64,000 nt of DNA, from the NCBI RefSeq assembly GCF_036569345.1, contig NZ_DATCQT010000175.1:60342-124341 (forward strand), read 5' to 3'. This stretch comes from Clostridium_AD sp036569345 (GTDB lineage: Bacteria > Bacillota > Clostridia > Clostridiales > Clostridiaceae). Every line of letters starts with the position of its first letter. Position 1 is the stretch's first letter. The translations under genes and the position numbers were made by a program. The notes below the pieces were generated by a model. The model ran no database searches, was not told where the DNA came from, and saw nothing but the letters and a program-made list of their open reading frames with translations. Positions 53,073 through 62,403 of the stretch are shown here, piece by piece.

Positions 53073-55010
53073 ATGGAGAATACATCACATAAAAAAAACA
53101 AAGGAAAAACTAATGAAAGAGTACAGAGTTTTGGTCGATTTTTAAGCGGGATGATACTTCCTAATATTAGTGCATTTATAGCATGGGGGCTAATTACAGC
53201 ATTATTTATACCGACTGGCTGGCTTCCTAATTCTCATTTTGCTAAATTAGTTGGCCCAATTATAACTTATCTTTTACCATTATTAATAGGTTACACTGGT
53301 GGTAAAATGGTTGGTGGAGTAAGAGGTGGAGTAGTCGGGGCAATTGCAACTATGGGAATTATAGTAGGGGCAGATATTCCAATGTTCATGGGCGCGATGA
53401 TAATGGGGCCACTCGGTGGTTATGTTATAAAGAAATTTGATAAAGCCATTGAAGGAAAAGTACCAGCTGGTTTTGAAATGTTAATTAACAATTTTTCAGC
53501 AGGTATACTTGGAGTAATTTTAACATTGATTGCATTTTCAGGAATTGGTCCAGTAGTCCTAGGGTTAAATGGTTTTTTAAAAGACGGAGTAGAAGCCATA
53601 GTAAAAGCAGGGTTATTACCCTTGGTTTCTGTGTTTATAGAACCAGGGAAAATATTGTTTTTAAATAATGCAATAGGTAATGGGATTTTGGTACCAATAG
53701 GTGCACAAGAAGCTAAAACAATCGGGAAATCAGTATTTTTCTTATTGGAATCCAATCCAGGTCCTGGACTTGGAGTACTAATAGCCTATTGGATGTTCGC
53801 AAAAGGTGCAATTAAAGAATCAGCACCTGGAGCAATAATAATTCACTTTATTGGTGGAATACATGAAATTTATTTCCCTTACGTTTTGATGAATCCAAAG
53901 CTTATACTTGCAGTAATTTGTGGTGGTGCAAGTGGAATATTCACATTCCAAATCTTTGGAGCAGGATTAATTGCAGCAGCTTCTCCAGGAAGTATAATTG
54001 CATTACTTGCAATGACGCCTAAAGGTGGATATTTCGGAGTACTCGCAGGAGTGCTAGTAGCCGCTGTGGTTTCCTTCTTAATATCATCTGTAATAATAAA
54101 GAGTAGTAATAGTAAATCAGATGATAATGAATTTGAAAAAGCAAAATTAAGATCAAGTGATCTAAAAGTAAAAAAAGAAATAAATAAGACAAACAAAACA
54201 ATAGTTAAAACATTTAACAAAGTAATATTTGCATGTGATGCTGGTATGGGTTCTAGTGCAATGGGAGCAACTACATTAAAAACTAAATTTAAAAAGGCTG
54301 GATATAATATTGACGTAGTAAATTGTGCGATAGAAGATATACCAGTGGACGCGCAAATTGTTATTACTCATGAAACACTAACAGCAAGAGCAAGGAGTGT
54401 AGCTCCTAATGCTGAGCATATATCAGTTAAAGATTTCCTTAATAACCCTGCTTTCGAGATCCTTTCAAGTAGATTAAATCCAGCTAATAACAATAATACT
54501 GATAGTCAAGTTGATGCCAAAAGTGACTCAATAAATGTGGAGGCAATTGATAAAAAAATTCTTGAAAAGAAAAATATAAAACTGGGACTCGAAAGTACAG
54601 ATAAATATACAGCAATAAAAATGGCAGGTAGACTATTATTTGAAAGTGGTTATGTAGAAGAAGAATATATGGATGCTATGATTCAAAGAGAAGATGATCT
54701 TACAACTTACATTGGGAAAGGAATAGCAATTCCTCATGGAGTTGGAGCAGCTAAGAAAAACATTAAAAATACGGGAATGGTAGTTCTTCAATTTCCGAAT
54801 GGCATTAAGTTTGAAGATGATTTGGCTTACCTCGTAATTGGTATTGCTGGAGTTGGAGATGAGCATTTACAAATACTTTCAAATATCGCAATTGCTATTG
54901 AAGGAGAAGATGACAGCATTACGAGCAATGTTAACATTGTTGATAAGTTAAAAAGTACAGAGGATGTTGAATACATTTATAATCTGTTTACAATAAAATC
55001 CGAAAATTAA
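53073..55010 (+). CDS. mtlA: Mannitol-type PTS permease, IICBA
   Basis: This 645-residue protein contains IIC (~1-345), IIB with phospho-Cys in 'VIFACDAGMGSSAMGA', an Asn/Asp/Ser-rich linker ('NPANNNNTDSQVDAKSDS'), and IIA with the phospho-His in 'YIGKGIAIPHGVGAAKKN'. It imports and phosphorylates a hexitol, probably mannitol. The first ~345 residues are almost identical to those of the IICB gene at 49179. It begins 14 bases after the regulator with a GGAGGC site, and is followed by a kinase and a dehydrogenase, so regulator, permease and enzymes form one operon. Confidence 0.9.
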   Translation: MENTSHKKNKGKTNERVQSFGRFLSGMILPNISAFIAWGLITALFIPTGWLPNSHFAKLVGPIITYLLPLLIGYTGGKMVGGVRGGVVGAIATMGIIVGADIPMFMGAMIMGPLGGYVIKKFDKAIEGKVPAGFEMLINNFSAGILGVILTLIAFSGIGPVVLGLNGFLKDGVEAIVKAGLLPLVSVFIEPGKILFLNNAIGNGILVPIGAQEAKTIGKSVFFLLESNPGPGLGVLIAYWMFAKGAIKESAPGAIIIHFIGGIHEIYFPYVLMNPKLILAVICGGASGIFTFQIFGAGLIAAASPGSIIALLAMTPKGGYFGVLAGVLVAAVVSFLISSVIIKSSNSKSDDNEFEKAKLRSSDLKVKKEINKTNKTIVKTFNKVIFACDAGMGSSAMGATTLKTKFKKAGYNIDVVNCAIEDIPVDAQIVITHETLTARARSVAPNAEHISVKDFLNNPAFEILSSRLNPANNNNTDSQVDAKSDSINVEAIDKKILEKKNIKLGLESTDKYTAIKMAGRLLFESGYVEEEYMDAMIQREDDLTTYIGKGIAIPHGVGAAKKNIKNTGMVVLQFPNGIKFEDDLAYLVIGIAGVGDEHLQILSNIAIAIEGEDDSITSNVNIVDKLKSTEDVEYIYNLFTIKSEN

Positions 55011-55046
55011 ATCAAAAGATGAACTTTAAATATAAGAGGTGAAGAT

Positions 55047-55976
55047 ATGATTACAACTATAACAATAAATCCAGCAGTTGATAAAACTATTGAAATAAAT
55101 AACTTCAATATTGGTAATGTTAATAGAGTGGCGTCAGTAAGGCTTGATGCTGGTGGAAAAGGAATTAATGTGTCAAAAGTAATAAAAAACTTGGGATCAA
55201 AGAGCAAAGCAATGGGAATTCTTTCCGGTAACTCAGGAAAGTTTATAAAGGGATATTTAGATGGTATAAATATCTTAAATGACTTTGTTTTTACACAAGG
55301 TGAAACAAGAACAAATATAAAAGTTGTAGACATGATTAATCATACTAATACAGATATTAATGAAGCCGGTCCAGAGGTAAGTCTAAAGGATTTGAATGAA
55401 GCACGTGATAGAGTCTTCAATAATATAAATAGTGATGATATTGTAATTTTGTCAGGAAGTGTGCCTAGCAACGTAGATAAGAAGATTTATGGTAATTGGA
55501 TTACTAAGGCAAAAGAAAAGGGAGCAAAAGCCATATTAGATGCTGATGGTGAACTTCTTAAGTATGGTATTTTAGCAGGACCATATCTTGTTAAGCCTAA
55601 TATAGATGAGCTTGAAGGTATGTTTAATAAGAAAATTAATGGAGTAGCGGAAACTGCTGAAATAGCTAAAGGTTTGCTGGAATATGGTATTATTATTGTA
55701 GCAGTTTCACTTGGCAGTGAGGGAGCGGTTTTTGTAACTAAGGAAAAATCCATATATGCTAGGGGTCTTAAGGTAGATGTGAAAAGTACGGTGGGAGCTG
55801 GCGATTCGATGGTTGCAGCCCTTGCATATTCAATCGAGAAGGGTCTTAGCTTTGAAGAAACCGTGAAACTCGCTGTTGCGACTGGTGCCGCGAATGTAAT
55901 GACAGAAGGCACAAAAGCAAGTGATATAAAAACAATTATAGAACTAGAAAAACAAGTGGAATTCGAATACTTATAA
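55047..55976 (+). CDS. fruK: 1-phosphofructokinase-type sugar kinase (PfkB family)
   Basis: This 309-residue kinase has the PfkB signatures: 'LDAGGKGINVSKVIKNLG' near residue 30 and 'STVGAGDSMVAALAYSIEKG' near 250 with the catalytic Asp, plus 'ILSGSVPSNVDKKIY'. It fits 1-phosphofructokinase (fructose-1-phosphate to fructose-1,6-bisphosphate); tagatose-6-phosphate kinase is the main alternative. AGAGGTGAAG precedes the ATG. Placement between an alditol PTS and a SorE-like dehydrogenase suggests that it handles a ketose-1-phosphate made by that dehydrogenase. Confidence 0.85.
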   Translation: MITTITINPAVDKTIEINNFNIGNVNRVASVRLDAGGKGINVSKVIKNLGSKSKAMGILSGNSGKFIKGYLDGINILNDFVFTQGETRTNIKVVDMINHTNTDINEAGPEVSLKDLNEARDRVFNNINSDDIVILSGSVPSNVDKKIYGNWITKAKEKGAKAILDADGELLKYGILAGPYLVKPNIDELEGMFNKKINGVAETAEIAKGLLEYGIIIVAVSLGSEGAVFVTKEKSIYARGLKVDVKSTVGAGDSMVAALAYSIEKGLSFEETVKLAVATGAANVMTEGTKASDIKTIIELEKQVEFEYL

Positions 55977-55996
55977 AAAAAAAGGTGGTAATTTAT

Positions 55997-57259
55997 ATGA
56001 AAACAAGAGCAGTAAGATTATACGGAAAAAAAGATTTAAGAATGGATGAATTTGAACTTCCTGAAATAAAAGAGGATGAAATATTAGTGAAAGTAGTATC
56101 AGACAGCATATGTATGTCTACTTATAAAGCAGCAATACTTGGTAGTGATCATAAGAGAGTACCTAGTGATGTAGCAACCAATCCTATAATAATAGGTCAC
56201 GAAATGGCAGGAGATATAGTGCAGGTAGGTTCCAAATGGAAAAATGATTTTAAAGTTGGAAATAAATTTTCTATGCAACCAGCGCTTAACTATAAAGGAA
56301 GTATGGATTCACCAGGATATTCTTATAGATATTGTGGAGGAGATGCAACTTATGCAATAATGCCACAAGAGGTAATGGAACTTGGCTGTTTATTAAATTA
56401 TGAGGGTAAAGCGTATTATGAAGCTTCACTTGCTGAGCCAATGTCTTGTATTATTGGAGGTTTTCATGCAAGTTTTCATACTGTAATGGGTAGTTATGAA
56501 CACAAGATGGGAATAGTTGAAGGTGGAAAGCTTGCAATGCTTGCAGCGGCTGGTCCTATGGGCCTAGGTGCAATTGATTATGCTATGCACTGTGACAGAA
56601 AGCCAGGCTTAATTGTAGTAACAGATATAGAGCAAAGTAGATTAGACAGGGCAAGAGCAATATTTACGGAGGTTGATGCAAAGAAAGCCGGAATAGAACT
56701 AATATTTGTAAATACAAAAGATATAGAAGATGTTCCAAAATATTTAAGAGAGTTAACAGGTGGAACAGGTTTTGATGATGTATTTGTATATTCTCCAGTT
56801 AAACCAGTAGTTGAACAAGGAGATAAGATATTAGGTAGGGATGGCTGTTTAAATTTCTTTGCTGGTCCTACAGATACTAAATTTTCAGCGATGTTTAATT
56901 TTTATAATGTTCATTACCAATCAACTCATACAATTGGAACTACTGGTGGAAACACAAATGATATGATTGAGTCATTGAGAATGACAGAAAAGAATATTAT
57001 AAATCCAGCAGTTATGGTTACTCATATTGGAGGACTTGATAGTGCAGCTGATGCAACCCTTAAATTAACTGAGGTACCAGCAGGTAAAAAACTAATATAC
57101 ACAAACATATTTATGGATATTACAGCAATTGATGATTTTGAGGAAAAAGGCAAAAAAGATCCACGCTTTAAAAAGCTTGCAGAAATCGCAAAAGGCAATA
57201 AGGGACTTTGGTCTTACGAAGCAGAAAAGTATTTACTTGAAAACTGGAAAATTAAATAA
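55997..57259 (+). CDS. Zinc-type dehydrogenase resembling L-sorbose-1-phosphate reductase (SorE-like)
   Basis: This 420-residue medium-chain dehydrogenase begins 'MKTRAVRLYGKKDLRMDEFE', has the catalytic metal region 'DSICMSTYKAAILGSDHKR' and 'NPIIIGHEMAGDIVQVGSKW', and a Rossmann part with 'LAMLAAAGPMGLGAIDYAM'. Length and N-terminal pattern resemble SorE, which interconverts sorbose-1-phosphate and glucitol-6-phosphate at the carbon next to the phosphate. I start at ATG 55997 (AAAGGTGG upstream) not at a GTG at 55985. Here it may oxidise the hexitol phosphate from the PTS. The precise substrate is inferred. Confidence 0.75.
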   Translation: MKTRAVRLYGKKDLRMDEFELPEIKEDEILVKVVSDSICMSTYKAAILGSDHKRVPSDVATNPIIIGHEMAGDIVQVGSKWKNDFKVGNKFSMQPALNYKGSMDSPGYSYRYCGGDATYAIMPQEVMELGCLLNYEGKAYYEASLAEPMSCIIGGFHASFHTVMGSYEHKMGIVEGGKLAMLAAAGPMGLGAIDYAMHCDRKPGLIVVTDIEQSRLDRARAIFTEVDAKKAGIELIFVNTKDIEDVPKYLRELTGGTGFDDVFVYSPVKPVVEQGDKILGRDGCLNFFAGPTDTKFSAMFNFYNVHYQSTHTIGTTGGNTNDMIESLRMTEKNIINPAVMVTHIGGLDSAADATLKLTEVPAGKKLIYTNIFMDITAIDDFEEKGKKDPRFKKLAEIAKGNKGLWSYEAEKYLLENWKIK

Positions 57260-57266
57260 ATAAATT

Positions 57267-57307
57267 AAAAAAATCAACTAATCAAAATACGATTAGTTGA
57301 TTTTTTT
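57267..57307. terminator. Bidirectional terminator between the PTS operon and transketolase
   Basis: A 17-bp perfect stem, AAAAAAATCAACTAATC with its complement, and a 7-base loop end in seven T. Confidence 0.93.
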
Positions 57308-57333
57308 AATAATAAAACTATAAAATAAATAAA

Positions 57334-59325
57334 TTACTTATGAAGTAGTTTTATTGATCTAGCAACAACATTTTCTGTTGTAAATCCAAATTCTTTGAAT
57401 AAAACATCAGCTGGGGCTGAAGCACCAAACCTATCAATAGAAATTATGTCTCCGTCCAAACCAACGTATTTATGCCAACCAAAGGAAGCAGCGGCTTCAA
57501 TTGCCAATCTAGTTCTTACAGAAGATGGCAATATAGATTCCTTATATTCTTTTGATTGAGTTTCAAACAAATCGAGGCATGGCATACTTACTACTCGAGC
57601 CTTGATTCCTTGATCATTTAATATCTTTGCTCCCTCATAAATAAATTCTACTTCGGAGCCAGATGCCATTAAAATGATATCAGGGTTTTGACCTTGAGTT
57701 TCATAAGTTTTTAATATATATGCACCTTTTAAAGCTTCTATTGAGGTCTCTTCATACAAAGGAAGATTCTGCCTTGTTAGTACTAAGGCAGTAGGGGTCG
57801 TTTTTGAGGTTATTGCAGCGTACCAACCAACAGCTGTTTCTCTAGAATCAGCGGGTCTAAACACATTAAAATTTGGTAGAGCTCTGAGTGCTGCAAGATG
57901 TTCAATTGGTTCATGAGTTGGGCCATCTTCACCAACAGCTATACTATCATGAGTTAAAACATAAACTACTGGAAGACCCATAAGGGCAGACAATCTCATT
58001 GCACCCTTCATATAATCACTAAAGACAAAGAAAGTTGAAACAAAGGGTTTAAGGCCTCCATGAACATATATTCCATTTGCAATAGCAGCCATTGCATGTT
58101 CACGTACTCCAAAATGAAGGTTAGATCCATTTCTATCCTCCATAGAAAAATCACCCATATTCTTCATATATGTTTTATTAGAAGGAGCAAGATCAGCAGA
58201 GCCACCTATAAGATTTGGCACATGTTTAGCTAATACATTTATTATAGCGCCAGAAGAGTTTCTTGTTGCTGCTTTGCCTTCAAATTTCCACATTTCTTCA
58301 ACTTTAAGTAAGTTCGTAGAAATTTCTCCGCTCTGCCATTCTTCATATTCTTTAGCAAGTTCAGGATTTTTTTTGCTATATAACGCATAAAGAGCGTTCC
58401 AATCTTCTTCTTTTTTGTTTAATTTTAATTTTAATTCTTCCATATGTTTAGTTACTTCGTCTGGAATAGAAAATGGTGCTAGGTTCCAGCCCATGCATTT
58501 TTTCATTTCAGTTATATTATCTTCACCAAGCGGTTCACCGTGTGCGGATGATAAGCCTTGCTTTTTAGCACAACCAAATCCAATAATAGTTTTAATTTTA
58601 ATAAAGGAAGGTTTATTTATCTCAAGTTTTGCAGTTTCAATGGCTTTACCTATTGCGTCCATATCATTGCCGTCTTCTACATATAAAACTTGCCATCCAT
58701 AAGCATCAAATCTTTTACTTACATCTTCTGTAAAGGCTATATCTGTAGATCCTTCTATAGATATACTATTTGAGTCATACATTACAATAAGTTTAGAAAG
58801 GCCTAATGTACCTGCCAAAGATGCTGCTTCTCCAGAAATTCCTTCCATATTATCACCATCACCACATATAGCATATGTATAATGATCTACAATAGCATAT
58901 TCTTTTGTATTGAATTTTGCTGCAAGATGGCTTTCAGCTATTGCCATACCTACTGCATTAGCAATGCCTTGTCCGAGCGGTCCTGTAGTAACTTCAACGC
59001 CATTTGTATGATTATACTCAGGATGACCAGGTGTTAAACTTCCAAATTGTCTAAAATTCTTTAAATCTTCAATAGTTAGACCATATCCAAAAAGATTAAG
59101 AAGTGAATATTCAAGCATTGATCCATGACCTGCTGAGAGTACAAATCTATCTCTATCCTGCCATTTCGAATTTGCAGGGTTATGGTTCATATGATTTGCC
59201 CATAATGTATACGCCATTGGAGCCACTCCAAGTGGAAGCCCTGGATGACCTGATTTTGCCTTTTGTATTGCCTCGGCGGATAAAATTCTTATTGTATCTA
59301 CGGTTAGTTGTTCAATTTTACTCAA
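57334..59325 (-). CDS. tkt: Transketolase
   Basis: This 663-residue ThDP enzyme moves two-carbon units in the pentose phosphate pathway. Marks are 'AEAIQKAKSGHPGLPLGVAP' at the start, the ThDP motif 'CGDGDNMEGISGEAASLAG', 'VREHAMAAIANGIYVHGG', and 'TNGVEVTTGPLGQGIANAVG'. The length is normal for the single-chain form. AAGGAGG precedes the ATG. It is convergent with the hexitol operon and has its own terminator, so it is probably an independent unit, though pentose phosphate supply could be linked. Confidence 0.96.
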   Translation of the reverse strand: MSKIEQLTVDTIRILSAEAIQKAKSGHPGLPLGVAPMAYTLWANHMNHNPANSKWQDRDRFVLSAGHGSMLEYSLLNLFGYGLTIEDLKNFRQFGSLTPGHPEYNHTNGVEVTTGPLGQGIANAVGMAIAESHLAAKFNTKEYAIVDHYTYAICGDGDNMEGISGEAASLAGTLGLSKLIVMYDSNSISIEGSTDIAFTEDVSKRFDAYGWQVLYVEDGNDMDAIGKAIETAKLEINKPSFIKIKTIIGFGCAKKQGLSSAHGEPLGEDNITEMKKCMGWNLAPFSIPDEVTKHMEELKLKLNKKEEDWNALYALYSKKNPELAKEYEEWQSGEISTNLLKVEEMWKFEGKAATRNSSGAIINVLAKHVPNLIGGSADLAPSNKTYMKNMGDFSMEDRNGSNLHFGVREHAMAAIANGIYVHGGLKPFVSTFFVFSDYMKGAMRLSALMGLPVVYVLTHDSIAVGEDGPTHEPIEHLAALRALPNFNVFRPADSRETAVGWYAAITSKTTPTALVLTRQNLPLYEETSIEALKGAYILKTYETQGQNPDIILMASGSEVEFIYEGAKILNDQGIKARVVSMPCLDLFETQSKEYKESILPSSVRTRLAIEAAASFGWHKYVGLDGDIISIDRFGASAPADVLFKEFGFTTENVVARSIKLLHK

Positions 59326-59714
59326 TGTAAATTCCTCCTTGTTGAATAGGGTAATTTTTACACCTTTATATAATAGGTGTATATGTCATATATTAAATAT
59401 TCTCCTCAATGTTGCAAGAATATATTAATTTTTTTATTTTTCTTAATTATCTTTATCATATATATATTATCATATATAAACATATATATGAAGGTAACTT
59501 GAAGAAATTATCACCTAATAATAATCAATATAATTTCTAAAATAAAGGTAGAATCTTTGAAAAAGTGTTTGCGACATTTAATTCTTTTAATGTTTCGTAA
59601 ATTAGCAGTATAATATATATATAGTTAAAATTAAAAAAGAATTTTAATATGAAGATAAAAAATAAGAAATAATAATAATTCGAAGGAAAAAATCCTAAGT
59701 TAGGGGCGGTATTT
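59326..59714. other. Gene-free A+T-rich stretch between tkt and the SDR gene
   Basis: It holds the divergent control regions of both genes. The centre (about 59455-59495) is an AT-repeat of TATATATA type with self-complementary runs. No ORF with a credible ribosome binding site is present. Confidence 0.6.
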
Positions 59715-60455
59715 ATGAATTTAAAAGGTAAAGTAGCAATAGTCACGGGAGCATCAAGAGGAATTGGAAAAGGGATTGCTTTAGAACTCGCTAAGGCTGG
59801 GGCTTGCGTTGTTATAAATTATAGAAGTAATGAAGAAGCAGCTGAAAAAACATTTCAGGAAATTAGAGATCTGGGATCATATGCTTTAAAAATCAAAGGT
59901 GATGTAAGTAATTATGAGTTTTCGAAAGAAATGATAAAAACTACTGTTGATAAATTAGGTAAAATAGATATTTTGATAAACAATGCAGGAATCTCTAAGG
60001 TAGGTTTGTTTATGGATGCGACCCCTGACGAATGGGATAATATTATAAATGTAAATCTTAAGGGTACAATTAATTGTTCTCATAACGCTATGCAAGAGAT
60101 GATAAAGCAAAAGAGTGGAAGTATAATAAATATATCATCAATGTGGGGGAATGTAGGTGCTTCTTGTGAAGTAGTTTATTCAGCATCTAAGGGAGCAATT
60201 AACGCATTTACAAAGGCCTTAGCTAAGGAACTTGCACCTTCCAATATTAGGGTTAATGCCATAGCACCAGGGGTTATAGATACAGAAATGAATGATTGGT
60301 TAAGCAGTGATGAGCGTAAAGCTTTAGTTAATGAAATACCGATGATGAAATTTGGAGAAGTGAGCGATGTTGGAATGCTTGTAACTTTTCTAGCCAGTGA
60401 AAAGTCCAAATACATTACAGGGCAAGTGATAACAATAGATGGAGGAATGTTATAA
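59715..60455 (+). CDS. SDR oxidoreductase resembling EF-P 5-aminopentanone reductase (YmfI) / FabG
   Basis: This 246-residue short-chain dehydrogenase has 'VTGASRGIGKGIALELAKAG' for NAD(P) binding, 'ILINNAG', the catalytic Ser in 'ISSMWGNVGASCEVVYSASKG' with Tyr and Lys in YxxxK, and 'GQVITIDGGML' at the end. The phrase SMWG-VGASCEV-YSASK is closer to YmfI, which finishes the 5-aminopentanol modification of elongation factor P, than to FabG. It is monocistronic, away from fatty-acid genes, which agrees. The choice between the two is not certain without comparison. Confidence 0.75.
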   Translation: MNLKGKVAIVTGASRGIGKGIALELAKAGACVVINYRSNEEAAEKTFQEIRDLGSYALKIKGDVSNYEFSKEMIKTTVDKLGKIDILINNAGISKVGLFMDATPDEWDNIINVNLKGTINCSHNAMQEMIKQKSGSIINISSMWGNVGASCEVVYSASKGAINAFTKALAKELAPSNIRVNAIAPGVIDTEMNDWLSSDERKALVNEIPMMKFGEVSDVGMLVTFLASEKSKYITGQVITIDGGML

Positions 60456-60574
60456 CTTAATATATTATTCATTATTTCTTAAGAATTAATTTATATTTGA
60501 TTGTATTTATATGTTATAATTAAACTATTAATTAATAAAAAAATTGTATTAATTGAAAGAAGGTTAATATTATC

Positions 60575-60907
60575 ATGGAGTATACAAAGGGTAAAAACAT
60601 AATTTCAAAGTTCTTTAAATCAGCATTATCAGTTGGTACTTTTATTATTTTATTAATAACAATACCTTATATAGCTATCTTTGTTATTAAAGCCTTATTT
60701 GTTATTGCAGTTTTTGGGGTTTTAGTATGGTGTATTTTCAAATTAGTAAAGATGATTAAAAATTTTATCTATAAACTAAGTATAAAGGAAAATAGTACAG
60801 CAAAAGCGGATATGTTTAATAGTGACGCAGATACAACAGATTCCATTGATATTAATTATGATGATAGTGTTATTGTTGATGTGGATTATGAAAAGGTTGT
60901 TAAGTAA
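60575..60907 (+). CDS. Small membrane protein, 110 aa
   Basis: The product begins 'MEYTKGKNIISKFFKSALSV' and has a long hydrophobic stretch over about residues 18-60 that can form two membrane spans, a basic middle 'KLVKMIKNFIYKLSIKEN', and an acidic tail rich in Asp ('DSIDINYDDSVIVDVDYEKV'). The GAAAGAAGG region before the ATG is a fair ribosome binding site. I recognise no family. It lies between the SDR and PAP2 genes and may share a transcript with the latter. Confidence 0.65.
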   Translation: MEYTKGKNIISKFFKSALSVGTFIILLITIPYIAIFVIKALFVIAVFGVLVWCIFKLVKMIKNFIYKLSIKENSTAKADMFNSDADTTDSIDINYDDSVIVDVDYEKVVK

Positions 60908-61028
60908 TAATGTGGTATAGTGAAGTGTAGAAAATAAAATTAAGTATATAAACTATATTTTAAAAACCAGTCTATATTCTAGATTGGTTTTTATTTTCAA
61001 GATTTATAAGAGATATAAGGAGAGAAGT

Positions 61029-61874
61029 ATGCAAATAGAAATTATTAAATTTATACAATCTATTACATCTCCATTTGCGGATATGGTCTTTCAATTAATT
61101 ACAATGACCGGTGAGGAGACTTTCTACATTGTAGTAGCTTCTACAATATTTTGGTGCGTAAATAAAAAATTCGGGTATAAGCTAGGGTTTGCACTGCTTA
61201 CGGGTACAATTGTAAACACTGCTTTAAAGGATATAGTTAATTCAGCTAGGCCAATAGGAATTTCAGGAATAAGGTCTCTCAGATTAGAAACTGCTACAGG
61301 ACAATCTTTTCCAAGTGGGCATACACAAGGGTCTACAATATTCTGGATTTCATTTATAAATCAAATAAGGAAAAGGTGGATTTATGTAATTGGAATATTA
61401 GTAATAAGTTTAGTTGGATTTTCTAGAATGTATCTGGGAGTGCATTACCCTATAGATATTGTTGGCGGGATAGTAATCGGAATTATATGGACATTTATAT
61501 CTAATTTTATTTTTGAATATTCTGAGGCTAATGGTAATCCATGGATTTTTATGATAATTATTATGCCTATGCTCATTGGATTAATATTCTTAAGACAAAA
61601 AACCTATTATTCAATATCGGGAACAGTATTAGGTTTCTATATTGGATATATACTAGAAACAAAATATGTGTTATATGATGTTAATAGCACTAGGCTAAAG
61701 CAAGTAATAAAATTGGTTTTAGGACTTGGTGTTCTTTTAACACTTAAAGGTGGATTAAAGGTAATACTACCAATTAGTATATTTTCGGATTTTTTCAGAT
61801 ATTTTATAGTTGGATTGTGGATTACAGTAGGAGCACCCTATATTTTTAAACGATTTATTAATTTAAATAAATAG
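61029..61874 (+). CDS. PAP2 family phosphatase
   Basis: This 281-residue membrane phosphatase has the three PAP2 signatures: 'KDIVNSARP' (KX6RP), 'SFPSGHTQGS' (PSGH) and 'SRMYLGVHYPIDI' (SRxxxxxHxxxD), set among about six membrane helices. Such enzymes dephosphorylate phosphatidate, undecaprenyl pyrophosphate or sphingoid-type lipids; the long C-terminal membrane part does not reveal which. I start at ATG 61029 (AAGGAG at 61017-61022), rejecting an in-frame TTG at 60984. Confidence 0.9.
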   Translation: MQIEIIKFIQSITSPFADMVFQLITMTGEETFYIVVASTIFWCVNKKFGYKLGFALLTGTIVNTALKDIVNSARPIGISGIRSLRLETATGQSFPSGHTQGSTIFWISFINQIRKRWIYVIGILVISLVGFSRMYLGVHYPIDIVGGIVIGIIWTFISNFIFEYSEANGNPWIFMIIIMPMLIGLIFLRQKTYYSISGTVLGFYIGYILETKYVLYDVNSTRLKQVIKLVLGLGVLLTLKGGLKVILPISIFSDFFRYFIVGLWITVGAPYIFKRFINLNK

Positions 61875-61939
61875 AATATTTTTTTAAAATTAGTAAAACA
61901 TATAGATATAATATCAATACTGATGAGGGAGATGTTTTT

Positions 61940-62071
61940 ATGCCTAAAGATAGCCAACCTGACAATAAATTTTCTAGATTAGTAAAAAGTAACTATGATA
62001 CTCCTATAACTAGAGAAACTGCAAAAAATCAAAACGCTACAAATAAAAAACAATCTGCTGATAAAAAATAA
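61940..62071 (+). CDS. Very small polar protein, 43 aa
   Basis: ATG 61940 follows a GAGGGAGATG site and the frame has 43 codons to TAA 62069-62071. The product 'MPKDSQPDNKFSRLVKSNY' continues with a Thr/Asn/Lys-rich tail and has no hydrophobic or Cys content. A terminator hairpin follows within 10 bases, which supports a separate small transcript. No family is recognised; it is similar in composition to the tiny protein at 1842-2006. Confidence 0.6.
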   Translation: MPKDSQPDNKFSRLVKSNYDTPITRETAKNQNATNKKQSADKK

Positions 62072-62077
62072 AATAAA

Positions 62078-62120
62078 TGGGAGTATATAAACTTTTGCTT
62101 ATATGCTCCTGTTTTTTTAT
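62078..62120 (+). terminator. Terminator after the 43-aa gene
   Basis: GGAGTATATAA pairs with TTATATGCTCC (one G-U position) around an eight-base loop, followed by a long T run. Confidence 0.8.
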
Positions 62121-62403
62121 ATAGGAAATTGTTTGAATATAGATAATATAATAAATTTATTCAAATAAATGGTATAAATTACTAAAAATAATAAATTATT
62201 AAGATAATTTATTGCATTTTTCGAGTATTATGTTAAAATTTATATATATAATTATTTTTGTACTTAAAAGTTTGGGGTTATTTATACTTTGAAGTTTAAA
62301 GCTGCAGCAAGCCTGTAGCTTATTATATTGCATTTGTGAAGATGATGAACAGTTTTTAAAAAATTGAATATACTATTGTACTATTTAAGAAGGAGTGAAA
62401 ATA
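62121..62403. other. Gene-free stretch upstream of cysS
   Basis: These bases plus the preceding terminator form a 332-base gap. A weak hairpin AAGCTGCAG/CTGTAGCTT lies near 62300-62322. There is no T-box motif and no credible ORF. The cysS promoter must lie here but no strong consensus stands out. Confidence 0.5.

Noticed and set aside
59455..59495. Replication-origin-like AT repeat
   Set aside because: No DnaA boxes or neighbouring dnaA/repA; simple AT-rich intergenic DNA is enough to explain it.
62121..62403. T-box leader for cysS
   Set aside because: No TGG-GG-ACCGCG motif and no leader terminator, in clear contrast to asnS.
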